From assembly GCF_016808095.1 (NCBI RefSeq), contig NC_068970.1, positions 36,118,630 through 36,182,629 on the forward strand: a DNA stretch of 64,000 nucleotides. Reading direction: 5' to 3'. A program made the translations under genes and the position numbers. Position 1 is the stretch's first letter, and the number at the start of each line of letters is the position of its first letter. Below the pieces are notes generated by a model that had not been told where the DNA came from, did no database searches, and saw only the letters and a list, made by a program, of their open reading frames with translations. Below are positions 20,961 to 32,524 of the stretch, in pieces. The DNA comes from Vigna angularis (Eukaryota > Streptophyta > Magnoliopsida > Fabales > Fabaceae).

Positions 20961-22570
20961 TAGAATCGTGCACACTATTCTCCACTATTTTGGAAAGGCT
21001 GACCACTATAGAATGGAACTCCCAAGGCTATCGTGCTTTAAGACTCAAACTCTATGGCTAGAAAAAAAGAGGTAAGGAGATTGCTCTCTTAAGAGTTCAC
21101 TGATTTCTTGTATTTCTTATTCCTGCAAGAGATAAAAGAGTTTTTCCAATTTGAACACTTGAAATAGTGCTTTCCTCCGTCCCTTACTGATGGATTGACT
21201 TTGCCCACTGATTCACTAAAAGGGATTCAAAGTCAAAGGTTGGAAAAATGGAATTGGATGATATTCTAGTGAAAACGATGCACTTACCTATGCGACTGTT
21301 CAAACTATTCACAATGTTGAGCAAAGGACTATAACTCAATCGATGGTTGAAAACTAGGAATCGTGCACACTATTCACTCTCTATGAAGGGAAAGAGTTTG
21401 TGCACTAGAATCGTGCTTGTACTCATGTTGCATGTTGGAATCGTGCTTGTGTTCGTGTTATGCACTGGAAAAGGGTCTACGAAGAAGGGGAAGGGTAGCG
21501 TCTACGCGAAAGGGAAGGGTGGGGTCTGTTGTGTGAAGAGGAATGGTCTATCTGTGTGTTGTATATGTGTTTTTAAGGGATTGTTTCATTTCATTAAAAA
21601 AATTAGGTGAATCGATGAGTGAACTCAGTTCACCACGGGTTCAACCCGGGTGAACCAAACTCAAAATTGACCCAAATCGAAATTTCAATTTTTCTAAAAT
21701 TCAACTCGGTCCAAATGGATAGAGTTGGGTCACGAGTTATAACATGTTTTCCAATAATAACATTTGTAATTATATTTAAAGGTTTTGCTTTAATAATACT
21801 AATAAATTTAAATAATATAACTATGTTGAAGTGTACACTGATTTAATGAGTTATTTTTTTACAATTTTAACTTCGTTAAATAAGTTTCTTTTTAAGTTTG
21901 AGTTTTGTTTGGTAACATTAACGTGATTAATGGATTAGTAGTTTAGAACAATCCCATAAATTGAAAACTTACACTTCAAAACTCCAGTAAAGTAGGTGTA
22001 ATGACTAGTGTTTATCTCCTACTATTCACTAGAAATAATAAAAAATAATAATAAATCAAAAGCAGGTATCACGACAAAAAATGTCTGCTGGAAACAACTG
22101 TAAAAAATAAGAGACTCCTACTTCAATCCCTTAATAACTCTTTTTATTAACACAATAACAATAATAATGAATATAAACAGTTAAAACTGTTAAGTGTTTT
22201 TTTTTTCAAAATTTAACCAAAAGAAATTGTAATATTATTATATTAACAAAGAATTGCTTAGTGCTTTTTTTAAAAAAAGAAAATGTGAAAATGTATTTTT
22301 TTTATATATATAAAGTTACAAGAACTAGCATCATTTTTCCTAATGGTTATTATCAAATCTCATTAATTTAAAATCTTTCATTTTTCTGAGGCCATGTTCA
22401 ATGAACATATACATTTTATATTGTTTTCGTATAATTGATTAACGATCTATTTTAAATAATAATTTAATCTATTATCAAATATTTTATAGATTATTTGACG
22501 TATAATTTGTGCACTACTTTTAAACACAATCAAAATTTTAAAATAAATAAAAGTTATTAAATTAGGCGTA
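20961..22570. other. No recognisable gene
   Basis: Short direct repeats of GAATCGTGC(A/T) occur at about 20966, 21359, 21409 and 21440, making an 87-codon low-complexity frame that is not called. A CACCACGGGTTCAACCCGGGTG inverted stretch at 21632 resembles hAT subterminal sequence but no element ends were found. The rest is AT-rich. Confidence 0.4.
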
Positions 22571-22575
22571 TATAT

Positions 22576-24808
22576 TGTCAGGATCCTTAATTTCTGTTGC
22601 GAAAGTGGAAGCCAGGTGGAGGGGTGAGAATGTAGAAATTTAGAAAGTGGAAGACAGGTGTGAGCAGCAGAGTGGACCGATCGGTTTTTTACGGTAGTAT
22701 TTAAGTGAAAATTTCAAATCATGATCCACTTTCTGCATGCACTATCTATTCCCCAACTTTCTGAAAATCTTATTTTCTTCTCCTTCTCTCTAACTTCTCT
22801 CTAAAATTATCCTCTTTTTCTCTACAAATTCTCACGTTCTCCTCCATCTGATCATCAATCAGATTGTGTTTGAAGCTTTCCGGGTGGCAAGAGTTCTCTT
22901 TTCAACGATCAAGTGGTGGTTTGAGATGATAGGTCTTTCTTATTCTGAGAAAGTCTAGTTTCTGGCACATGCAAGCCAAGTTTCTGTTTGCATGTGTTTA
23001 TCTTCTTCTTCTTTTTAAATTCTGATCACATTTTTGGTCTTAAGGTTGGTCTATTTTTCCTCAACCAGTGAATCTTAGGTTCTGAGACTTTTGGGTGGTG
23101 AGCAAGTTCTTCACTATGAGCGTTCTATCCAGTTAAGAGGTAAGGGAAGCTATTTAATTTAATTGTTTGAGTGATGATTCTGTGTTTGTGTGAAATTGAA
23201 TGATTTGATGATTTGGTTATGTTGTATGAAATGTTGTGTTTATGAGTTTGGTGATCCTGTATAATTCTACATAAGTTCTGCAGAATTATGCAGAAAAGCT
23301 TAGTGTTCAGTCTTAACCGCTCGGTCATGGTCAGTCAATAATTCATCAATAGAGTTAGATTTTTAGTCTTACCCGTGCATGGCCGCTCGGTCTTAGGTGA
23401 GTGATTGGCATCCTAGTGGTTTATGATTCTGTAATAATGACCAGTCTTATCAGGTTGGGTAGTCTCTTGTTAGTGATTGTTCTTATACTAGTGTTAGATC
23501 TCATACTTATATTAGGTTTGAATGCATTAGGTTATAATTAGATAGTAGTTCCTGTACATAGTTCGGTCATATTGTTGTAACGCTCGGTTTCTTTAAAGTG
23601 TTAGATCTTATAAATAGTATTTAGAATCAACCTTAAGTGTTCAAATTAAACTGTTAGTGGTCATCTTAGGTTATAGCGCTCGGTTTCGTGTTAGTATTTT
23701 ATTTAGTTTTAGTATTCGGCCATTTCCTCATCCTTACCTAGTATGGACCGTTCGGTCCTATTCTTTAGATAGTGAAATACCGTTCGGTCTTACACTAAGA
23801 GTTCAGTTTGATTTATAAGTATTCAGTCTAAGTTTAAGTGTTCAGTTTTCTTCTATGAATGAATATTTGATATTTTCACTATGTAACTTTGATTGTTTGA
23901 GATAATAGTATTGATCTAATGTGTATGGGGAATTTTATGGATATTCCAATAAGGTATATGTTTCATGTAATGTGGAAGAGAATTCCAAGGAGGAATGTCT
24001 GAGTGAAATATGTATTGATGTGGTAAAGTATGAATATGGATAGTGAAATTCACGGAGTTCATCCTGATATTCTGATGATTACCAATTCTCAAGTAGATAT
24101 GGGTAATGCATTGTGTGAGAATGACAGGAGGTCCTAGCCCACAGGTTCTTGGGTGAGTTATAACGGACTAACTTCGGGTGGCAGCTGATGGTTTTCAAGT
24201 TACTACACCACCCGAGTGCATGACGACCTCAAGCTACATATTCATACGATTTGGATGGTCGAGTCAGATGTCAGGTCTATACATGAGTATTACGATCGGT
24301 CTTAACTATATAAACGTTTAATTTATATATGTTTGCTTGTGCTTGGTTTTAATCTGATGTAGCGATCAGTTTTGCATTGTTTGAACTTGTAGAAACTGTA
24401 TGTATGAATAGTAAATTAGATTACATTAGCTTACCCTTATTTTCTGTTTGTCCATGTTTCCTATCAGTTTTTCTCTTGCAATGATCACCTTTTGGGTGTG
24501 AGCAGAAGGGGAAGAGTGTACGTTGGAGCAACAATTGGGCGGCGAGGATCCTGCGGTATAGTTTATGATCGTTCGGTCATAGTATTATGTTCAGTTTTGG
24601 GTGAACCGTTCGGTCACCGCTATAAGCCTGTATTAACCGACCGGTTATGTTCTTAGTTTTGTAATAGTACAGGTAGTGTTTTGTAAAGTTTTAAATTTTA
24701 TGGTTATTTTGTAATAACTATAAGGTTAACTTTATTTTCCAACAACTGTTCTATTATATTATTAAATGATGACACCTGTATATAGTTTTATGCTATATTT
24801 TTGGGATG

Positions 24809-24813
<5 letters not shown>
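22576..24813 (+). mobile_element. Solo LTR, same family as 13280-16006
   Basis: It starts TGTCAGGATCC and ends ..TTTTTGGGATGTTATA beside a (TA)n tract. Five bases TATAT precede it and follow it, but since the right flank is (TA)n this TSD is not decisive. It shares with the minus-strand LTR at 13.3-16.0 kb the CT-rich leader, the GCATGTGTTTATC block, GGTAAGGGAAGC, scattered GACCGWWCGGTC words, the block TTCACGGAGTTCATCCTGAT..GATTACCAATTCTCAAG, and GCAATGATCACCTTTTGGGT. No primer-binding site or coding region adjoins, so it appears to be a solo LTR of a Ty3/gypsy-like element. The family assignment is inference. Confidence 0.7.

Positions 24814-24844
<31 letters not shown>
24811..24844. repeat. 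(TA)n microsatellite
   Basis: About 17 TA units at the 3' border of the solo LTR. Confidence 0.95.
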
Positions 24845-24848
<4 letters not shown>

Positions 24849-24879
24849 TTATATTAGTGAAGAATTGATATAGAAATCA

Positions 24880-26720
24880 ATGGAAATGGGAGGCATCACC
24901 GAAGTCCTAAAAACAATATAATTTATGAGCAAGTTATAAATGTAAGGTTCTTCAAATCATATAATTCATGAACAAGTTTACTTATCTCTATTTAATCTTC
25001 AATCATTTTTGTCCTAATGATAATTTTCATCCAATGCATAACACAATACTCGTATTAAAACAAAAAAAAAAAACTAGTTTGCCTATTCCACTAAAATAAC
25101 AAAAGAAAAAATTAATATCACATATTCTTAACCTTTGGAATTAAAAATTGAACATTTTTTTGTCTCCTATGCAGTAATTGGTCTGTTGTTGCCACAACTC
25201 AGATTACATTGAAAAGATGCTTGGCATAATTGTTATATATTAATTGGATGTTATGAAACTTGTAAGATCACCATTGTAGAAAGTTCGTCATTTCGGAGTT
25301 AGGTTTCTTATGAATGGAACAAAACCAAACGATTATGTACTTTGTAGGAATCATGACTATTAATTATCAATGAGACCTACAATGAAGAAGAAATATTAGT
25401 TCAATAATTACCATAACTTAAAAATAAAGCTCACTAAGTAAGACTAACACTTCAATATACGGAGTCAAGTAAATACACCTTCATGAGGTGGTAATCGAAT
25501 ATTTCATATATTTTGTGACATGAACCTAGAGTTGTCACAACGGGTAATCAGGCTCAACCCGGTCTGGCCCACCACGGGTTGGTCACTTAGTGAGCCAACC
25601 CAACCCAACTTACTTATTAGCGAACTGAAAAAATTCGAATCCGGCTCGATCCACCACGGGTTGATGGGTTAAATGGGCTGGCTCACTGTCTCATTTAATT
25701 ATAAGTTTTTTTTTAAAATAAAAAAATTATAATTTTTTTTAATTTAAATCTAAATAAACGTCACACTAAAATGATGTTAAACTCCAAAGATAATTCAAAA
25801 TAAATAAAAAAGTATCATACAATCCAAGCGTAATCCAAAAATATGTACAAAAGGCGGACAAATAAGTTTTTAATATTGATAATTTTTGTATCACTTGTCC
25901 ATTTATAATATGAGAGTGTTGAACAGATAAATCTATAATATTTTTCTCTTTGAAACATCTTCTTCTTTATCACCATCTACAATATAATAAAAAAACTAAG
26001 TGAGCCGGGTTCTAAGTGAGCCGGGTTGAAAACTAACCCGCATAAAAAAATTACTGTTTTTTTTCAAACCCAACCCGGCTCAAACTCGTGGTGAGCCGAG
26101 CTAGCTTGCGGGTTACAACCCATTTTGATAGCACTACATGAACCCTTATATTGCTGGCCAATTGAATGCTTTAGAGCTCAAAAATCCATACACCTCTGAC
26201 TGACCCAAGTTCACACTCATGGCATCCATATACCTAAGAAATGAATTATACTCTAAACGCAATAATTTTAATATAGTAAATATATAAGACACAATAATAC
26301 TTACATGCACCAGAGATGGATGATAGAAATGTTCAACATCTTGTCTCCACCATACATCTTCAATGCATCAACAATAATAATGTAAAATGGGACATTACAT
26401 TTCATTCCAAATACTCGAAAGTACCATTATATAACTATTAATCTTCTCATTATCTTATGAAATATGAATGCAAGTCTTTTAAGTGGGTCATCCTCTTTTG
26501 TAGGCCAAACAAAAAAAGGTGCCTAAGGCTTCCTTAACAAATTGAACCTCTAAAGTTGGCATAGGCAATCAAGCTTGCACATCTCTAACTTCATCAACCA
26601 TCATATGTTCCTAGTCTGGCTGTAGAGGAACACCATGGATGGTTGTTTCGCCTTCTAGTATTCGTCCTAGGATGACCACATTTGGAAAATATTTGTTAAT
26701 AAGTAATTCACTTACGTTTG
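24880..26720 (-). pseudogene. CACTA second ORF relic, interrupted by a hAT MITE
   Basis: The minus strand is homologous to the CACTA ORF at 53390-55640. Its 26345-26310 reads MLNISIIHLWCM, as 54180-54132 reads MLNISILQLWCM, and nucleotide identity is visible around GGAACACCATGGATGG..AGTATTCGTCC (26627-26680 against 54631-54672) and AATGAGACCTAC (25370 against 53810). Frames are heavily broken. The 610-bp hAT element at 25527-26136 sits inside it with an 8-bp TSD, so the relic was already present when that element arrived. Confidence 0.6.
25527..26136. mobile_element. hAT-type MITE (610 bp) with perfect 8-bp TSD
   Basis: The left end is TAGAGTTGTCACAACGGGTA; the right end reads inward TAGTGCTATCAAAATGGGTT. 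The 8-bp duplication catgaacc (25519-25526 and 26137-26144) is exact, as for hAT elements. Subterminal parts carry AACCCGGCTC/GAGCCGGGTT words on both sides. There is no coding capacity. The same family is seen at 32194-39014. Confidence 0.9.
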
Positions 26721-27480
26721 ACCTAGATGGGTTAGATGTAAGAAAAAAAAATTACGTCTGGTGGGTCAGACATAAATTTTGACAAATTATTTATAAAATG
26801 TCATCATGCATTTTTCACACCTGATATCTTCTAGTCAGACATAAATTGGTTGATGTAAAAAATTTGTTTTGTGTTAGTAAGTTTTTTTTGTTGTATTCTT
26901 TTATCCTATAATTTCTTTTGAACATAAAGTGGAAGAGGAGAATGTTATTTTAATATTCTTCAATGTTTAAAAGTCAAAATAGTGAAATTTTATTTTTATT
27001 TTTGGGTTTGAAAGTCACAAACGTTGAATAGACTTGTCTTAGGTAGAAATGAAGAGACCTCATAATGTTTTAATTTTATAATTTTATAGTTTTCTAACAT
27101 GCAATCATGTTTGGTACCTCATAATGTTTCAATTTTATAATTTTATAGTTTTATAACATGCAATCATGTTTGGTGTAGTTGATAATGTCTTTTTTTAGTG
27201 AATGGGTTTTTGGTACAAGTGCTTGAATAATGTTGAACATAACTTTTGTCATCCTTAAAAAAAATATATGTACATATAGATAACTCACCACAATGTAGTC
27301 CTAGCCAAGTAACACCTTATGACCATTAACCTATATGTTCTTTTAAAGTTGCATTCTCTTTTATGTTGGAAGAGTAACATAATGAATTACATGGACAAAT
27401 AGTCCTTTTACAATTCATAGAGTTTTCATTGGTATTAGGCATTTTGTTGACCAACATGATAATGCCAAGGCTTTATTAAA
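26721..27480. other. No recognisable gene
   Basis: AT-rich. GTCTGGTGGGTCAGACATAAAT and CTAGTCAGACATAAATTGG at 26750-26860 are subterminal-like repeats, perhaps belonging to the adjacent CACTA relic. A 40-60-bp direct repeat (ATAATGTTT(T/C)AATTTTATAATTTTATAG..ATGCAATCATGTTTGGT) occurs at about 27061 and 27120. Confidence 0.35.
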
Positions 27481-27499
27481 GACTATATGATGACTTGGG

Positions 27500-28420
27500 C
27501 CCAAGCCTAAGTATCTATTTTTAATATTTTCTTGTAATTGAATAAACATGTGTAAAATGTGTTAGGCATGTGGTAGATAGGAGGGACTTTTAGTCCTATA
27601 TATAGACATGCCAACACCTCTTGTAATTCACTTTTGAGAATAATGAATTGAGTATTCTGTACCGAAAACTCCAGAATTCAATTTCACCTTGAAAGTCAAG
27701 GCTAGAGAATCTAAGGGATTTCCTCTAGCCACCTTCCATTCACATTGCCATTCTCTCATTTCCCACCAGATTCTCACTCCTCCACCGTAGCATCCATCTC
27801 ACCAATATGCATCAGCCCTTTGTGGAGCACACGTCAACAACTCATTGACCACACACTCATTTCGCTACTTCCCTCATCCATGAGACCTCACATCTCATCC
27901 TATCAGCTTCTCGCAAATCTTCCAACGCCAACATTATCTTCATTCTCTCTCGAAGCCTCGTCGCCGCTTCGATTCATATATGCCATCTTCATAAGCATTT
28001 CAAGCTTATCCCTCACCTGGTCCTTCACTGAACCACATTGTCTCCGTTCCTCATGTCAGATAAACATTGTTTCCACCAATTAGAACTTCCTTCACAGTTT
28101 ATTTCCATTTTTCCACCGATCAAATCATCCTAAGCCACCATACCTTCAATCTACACCGAACAAACCTTCAGATCTAGGGTTTGTTCGTTCCTTTTCCTCT
28201 TCAACACCAAAACCTAGGGTTTGTAGATGTTTTCGCTTCTTTCGTTGCATCATCTGCTCCGACAACACGATCAACTCCAGTTTCTCAGATTCTTCTCCGA
28301 TCTGTCATGACCAAGGGGTCATCATGGGAAAGTGGCTAGAGGAAATCCTTTGGGATTCTCTAACCTTGACCTTCAATTGTGAATTGGCTCTTATACCATA
28401 TAACTAATTATTTGTGGTCA
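27500..28420 (+). mobile_element. LTR-like segment with ~55-bp inverted repeat
   Basis: The promoter-like CCTATATATAGACATGCC (about 27596) is followed by AATTCAATTTCACCTTGAAAG..CCTCTAGCCAC (27676-27731). An inverted counterpart, GTGGCTAGAGG..TTCAATTGTGAATTGG, lies at 28331-28386. Between them is a CT-rich 600-bp stretch with gene-leader character (repeated CCTAGGGTTTGT). This could be an LTR retrotransposon end plus a captured leader, or an inverted duplication. No TSD or coding motif found. Confidence 0.35.
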
Positions 28421-28827
28421 CTAATTATTTGTAGTCACTAAAATTAGTCATTATTTGGATATTTTATTGTAATAGAGATGATGGAGACATTTTCTTTAGT
28501 TGTGGTATGATTGTTATCCGTGAGAACATGGAAGAGTATTATTAATATATTTTTAATTAAAATAATAAAAGTTACTTTATTTCACATTTCTTAACATATA
28601 AAAACAAGAAAGTAAAATAAGATAGTAAGATAACAATTTCTATCACTCAACTAATAAAAATATTAAAAAATAAAAAATTTAATTGAAAAACATAAAAAAT
28701 TTAATACTCAATATAAATAGAAAATATTTAACAAAAATTCAATTGAAAATATTTAAATTTACATAGAGGTTGAAACTTAAATAAAACTTTTTTTATAATA
28801 ATATTGGAGAATTGTCTTACTTAATTA

Positions 28828-28865
<38 letters not shown>

Positions 28866-29704
28866 GGTTTCTATTCTATATAAATAGGAAGTATGAAAAT
28901 ATCATTACTTCATAATTTTTATAGAATAATAATAAAAAAGAATAATGAAAAAAAAAACATTACAAGTGTTACAACTCATATAGACAAAGTAATATATAAC
29001 ATATCCTTCCACCTAACTTAATATTGTATTTTCTCTACTTATACTAATTAATTTTCATATATCTAACAAAGAAAATTCTGCGGAGAATTGTACAAAATGT
29101 AAATACAGATCAAAAGAAAATCAATACGGTCTAAACATTACTTGTTAATTAATTATTATATATTCCAAAACGTAGAAAGCTAGAGACAATCCCATATGTA
29201 TCCCCACATGCGTATCAATAGGTACCAGTCAAATGTATGAACATGTCCGAGAACAAGTTGTTTCATATTGTTTTTAGAAATAATATTTTTCTTACTAAGA
29301 AAAATAATGGCCTGAGAATTTAGTATATTAATATTTTAATCATGTTTCTTTTATTTTTTAACTTAAAAATTTAATATATTACTACATTATTAAAATAAGT
29401 TATCAAACGGGTGTGTTTTGTTTGAATGGTGCTAAAATATTATTATTTTTTTAATTATTTGTTTTCTCTTTCAAAATAAGGGTTTGATATCTTATGAATG
29501 TAAACAAACTAATGAAACATTATATTTGGACAACCAAATACTATTTTAGCATTAGTAAAAAACAATTTTTAATAGTAAAAATAAATGATAATGAGTTTTT
29601 AGTAAGAAAAAAAAATACTATAATCATTTCTTTTCAATTAAGAAATTATAGTCGTAATGTCATTATATCATTATAAAAAAATCATTACACTATATATTGA
29701 ATAA
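28421..29704. other. AT-rich spacer with (TTA)n
   Basis: Contains a (TTA)n run at about 28829-28865. No gene or element ends recognised. Confidence 0.5.
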
Positions 29705-29713
29705 TATATCTTA

Positions 29714-29875
29714 GGCTTAAATGCTTACTTCATCCCCATGTTAAGAGGTGGATTTTTGTTTAGTACCCGGTTTTACAAAATGAAGACATTGCGTCCCTAT
29801 GTTATGAAAATTGTATAAATAAGGTCGTGTTCGTTAAGTTGACAATAATAATGTTAACTACATGCTGACGTGGCA
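29714..29875 (+). repeat. Left TIR of the Pack-MULE
   Basis: Begins GGCTTAAATGCTTACTTCAT and ends in GCTGACGTGGC; about 80% identical to the inverted 31385-31544. Confidence 0.88.
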
Positions 29876-30468
29876 TACTTTTTCTCTTCTTTCCTCTCTG
29901 TTGTGCACCTTTTTCTCTCTCCAGTTCAACTTTTTCTCTCTTTTCCAATCTCATCTGGATCTACTTCTTCTCCATCCCCAATCTACACCTTCCAATTTTC
30001 TCCCTTCAAGAGCTGTATTGACAGGAAACCTCCGGATGGCGTCAATGTCTGCCATAGGGGCTCACTGTTTTCTGATTGCAGGTTGTGCAATGACGATAGA
30101 GAAGAATCCCGACGGCGATGCGGCGGGGGAGCGGTAGTGCTGTGGCGATCTTGATTGTGATACTAACGGAAACCCTCGTCGGCGATGATGGAGACCCTTC
30201 TTTGGTGTCGTGGCGTTGCGATTTTCTCGCATGCGAAAGGCGTTCCCGATGGTGCTTTTGATGGCGGGGTGAATGTCGATCAGAGACTCTTCAACAACAA
30301 CGGAGTCACCTTATTCCTTGAGGACGTGGCGATGTCGGCTAGAGTGACAGCCACCTAACGGTGGTGGAAATCCAGCCGCATGAGCGGCACATTGCAGAAT
30401 AAAGGAGGAGGTCGCTCCCTTTGCTTGGGGTTTGAAACCTTTGGGTTTTGCAGAAGTTCTGCCACCGC

Positions 30469-30540
30469 TCATTCGATTGTGTTTGTTGTCGTGTCTGTCC
30501 CTGTAGTGAACATTTCAAAGATAATAACGTTAATAGTTTT
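30469..30540 (-). pseudogene. Captured cytochrome P450 fragment (I-helix)
   Basis: The minus strand reads INVIIFEMFTTGTDTTTNTI. This matches the I-helix oxygen-binding signature of plant A-type P450s, (A/G)GxDTT followed by NTIEW. The Trp expected after NTIE is replaced by TGA (TGG to TGA). Only about 25 residues are recognisable; upstream and downstream sequence is unrelated. It is an exon piece inside a Pack-MULE, not a functional gene. Confidence 0.6.
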
Positions 30541-30644
30541 TGGATTTGATGAGTGTGTTCTCATAGCCATGCAGGGAGGCACGGACGGAGGGGAGGCCAA
30601 ATATGACCTTAACGTTACCACCATGGTGGAAGGGATCTTTAGAT

Positions 30645-30761
30645 CTGTGGCTTTGTCGAAGCGACAGTCGGTGGACCAGACGACTTCAGGTGGAGCCTGG
30701 ATGTGGTGGGCGAGGAAGGAGAAGCACTGGCCAGAGCCAATGAGGTAGGTGTGGTGGTTGT
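30645..30761 (-). pseudogene. Captured fragment of a PYR/PYL/RCAR abscisic-acid receptor gene
   Basis: The minus strand reads HHTYLIGSGQCFSFLAHHIQ, APPEVVWSTDCRFDKATD. PYL receptors have here H(H)TH.VG..QC.S..(V/A)..I.AP...VWS.VRRFD.PQ, the first strand and turn of the START-like hormone pocket. The spacing of C, AP, VWS and RFD fits. After RFDK the match stops and the sequence changes. The rest of the receptor (gate and latch loops) is absent, so this is a fragment of about 39 codons. It runs antisense to the neighbouring zinc-finger piece. Confidence 0.7.
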
Positions 30762-31306
30762 CATCGGAGTCTAGCTCCGATGTGGAGGCGGAGCTCTCGC
30801 CTTTCTCCGTGGCAGCTTTAATGGCACCGGATGGTAACCCCACTTGTTCCGTTTGTGGAAAGACCTTTTCTTCCAAGAAGTCCTTGTTTGGGCACATGTG
30901 GTCTCACACTGAGAAGGCGACTTCTTCCTCAATCCTTTCTGATGATTTGGCCGTTGATCTCTCTCGAGTTCTCAGGGGTTGGTCTGTTACTGCCAAGAGG
31001 GGCCGCATAAGCTCTTCTTGTAGCAAATCAGATTCTGGTTTGGAAGAAGGTGATGAGATTGAGCCATAAATGCAAGAGGCTGCATATGAGCTCATGTTGC
31101 TGGCCAGAGGGAGTCCGAAGTGCGAGCAAGAGGTTGGCGCTGATCAGATTCAAGAACATCCATTCAACAAGAGGACGGTGAAGAAGCTCTTGTCTAAGAA
31201 GTTTCGTGCACCCAAGGAAAAAAACAGGATAAGGGGAATAAGGAAATTGAGTATGAATCGGTTAGTGAAGTTTCAAATGTTGTGTAAGATGATAAGTTAC
31301 CCGATT
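30762..31306 (+). pseudogene. Captured C2H2 zinc-finger gene fragment
   Basis: The plus strand has CSVCGKTFSSKKSLFGHMWS followed by H, a C-x2-C-x12-H-x3-H finger with the plant variant KSLFGH in place of QALGGH. Downstream is an acidic stretch, then AAYELMLLARGSP, a motif of ZAT-like C2H2 repressors. An in-frame TAA at 31067-31069 splits the frame into 30749-31069 and 31070-31306 in the same phase. The second finger and EAR motif usual in such proteins are not visible. It is the 3'-most captured piece in the Pack-MULE and is probably non-functional, although transcripts could make short peptides. Confidence 0.7.
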
Positions 31307-31384
31307 TAGAAATAGAGGAGAGAGAAAAAGTTGGGCATTGAAGGAAGAACAACAGAGGAGAGTGAAAAAAAGTCAGATTTTATA

Positions 31385-31544
31385 GCCACGTCAGCGCGGA
31401 GTTAACTTCGTTTAAACCAATTTAACGGAGGGGACTTCATTTATACAATTTTTACAACTTTGGGACTCAATAGATGCATTTTTAAAACTGGGTACTAAAC
31501 ACAAATTCACCTCTTAACATGGGGACGAACTAAACATTTAAGCC
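31385..31544 (-). repeat. Right TIR of the Pack-MULE
   Basis: Inverted partner of 29714-29875; directly followed by the TSD tatatctta. Confidence 0.88.
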
Positions 31545-31553
31545 TATATCTTA

Positions 31554-32185
31554 CTATGAAAGTTATCTCTTACTTTACATTATACTTTTTACAAGGAAAA
31601 TGTTTATTTAGCAACTTTTTTTGACAACGTTTTTACAACCGCTGATGTAGCAGCTCGTGATTAATCTGTTTTAAATATATGGACCAATAAAATAGTGACA
31701 CATAATTTATTATAAAAAAATTATTAAAAAAATTTATTAACATATTAGGATCCCTCTTTACAAATTCTTAACATAATGAATTAAAACACGCACGATTTAC
31801 AAATTATTATTACCATTTTTTTTTGCAAGGTTTTTAAGTTACACACATTTATCACTGGGATTTGTACTATTGAGAAATTACTAATACTCGAGGGCTTAAA
31901 GCCATTGGGACATATAGGATTTTGGCCAGTAGATTTTTGCTTTCTTTATTTTCGGTAGTTTAACTTTTAAGAGTATTTTGGTCACTAAAAAGATTAACTT
32001 TTTATTTGAAAACAAAAATAAAGAATAAAATAATAAATGTAAAACATGTGTAAAAAATTTGTTGGTTTTATAAAATAATACCTTGATAAAATGATTTAGA
32101 AGAGGGATGAGATTCATTTCAAAACAAGAAAGTCCCAAAAACAAACACTCTTAAGAAATTCCATTTGATTCACTTTCAAAAACTT
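31554..32185. other. AT-rich region with a partial MITE-like end
   Basis: AATGTTTATTTAGCAAC..TTTTTACAACCGCTGATGTAGCA (from about 31599) followed by GGACCAATAAAATA resembles one end of the MITE type seen intact at 52480-52640, but no partner end was found. No gene. Confidence 0.35.
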
Positions 32186-32237
32186 TTATCAATTAGTGTT
32201 GTCAAAACGGGTCACTCGACCCAATCCGACTTGGCCC

Positions 32238-32509
32238 TATTAGGAATATAACTCAAGCCTCCAGATGTCATTGTTTCATAATTCAGTTTTTTATTAATAT
32301 TGTTGTAGTTTACTTTCACTTGATGTGTATAAATACATCACAAACTCTAGTGTAAAGACGCTTGATAATGCTTTCAATACTATTCACTTTCATTTCCATT
32401 GTTGTGCTCTTCATTTCGTTTACGCCGCTCTGTGACTTCGTGCCCACGTTCAGACCTACTCAATCACGGTCGCTTCTCGTTCAACCATCCTTCTCTTACT
32501 TTCCTAACA
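32238..32509 (+). repeat. 5' LTR of the copia element
   Basis: 272 bp, from TATTAGGAATATAACTC (TG changed to TA) to TTTCCTAACA. A TATA box (GTGTATAAATAC) lies at about 32325. It matches the 3' LTR except for about 180 bp (32264-32444) that the 3' LTR lacks. Confidence 0.85.
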
Positions 32510-32510
32510 G

Positions 32511-32524
32511 TGGTATCCAGAGCG
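32511..32524 (+). other. Primer-binding site of the copia element
   Basis: TGGTATCCAGAGC starts two bases after the LTR. It is one inserted base away from TGGTATCAGAGC, the initiator-Met tRNA complement used by most plant copia elements. Confidence 0.75.

Larger units (their letters stand above)
29714..31544. mobile_element. Pack-MULE carrying fragments of three host genes
   Basis: Terminal inverted repeats of about 160 bp (29714-29875 and 31385-31544) begin GGCTTAAATG and run in to GCTGACGTGGC. The 9-bp TSD tatatctta (29705-29713, 31545-31553) is exact. The interior is GC-rich and encodes no transposase. It holds pieces of cellular genes: a cytochrome P450 I-helix (minus, 30469-30540), a PYL-type abscisic-acid receptor N-terminal part (minus, 30645-30761) and a C2H2 zinc-finger protein (plus, from about 30762 to 31306). 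The junction between the last two is abrupt at about 30761. A further GC-rich piece at 29990-30360 is not recognised. Confidence 0.92.

Noticed and set aside
21347..21610. 87-codon Val/Lys-rich frame
   Set aside because: Built on short direct repeats (GAATCGTGC, AAGGGGAAGGG) without family similarity.
30469..30897. A 143-codon minus-strand frame that looks like one gene
   Set aside because: It joins antisense of the zinc-finger piece, a PYL fragment and a P450 fragment; the parts have separate homologies and the frame is an accident of capture.
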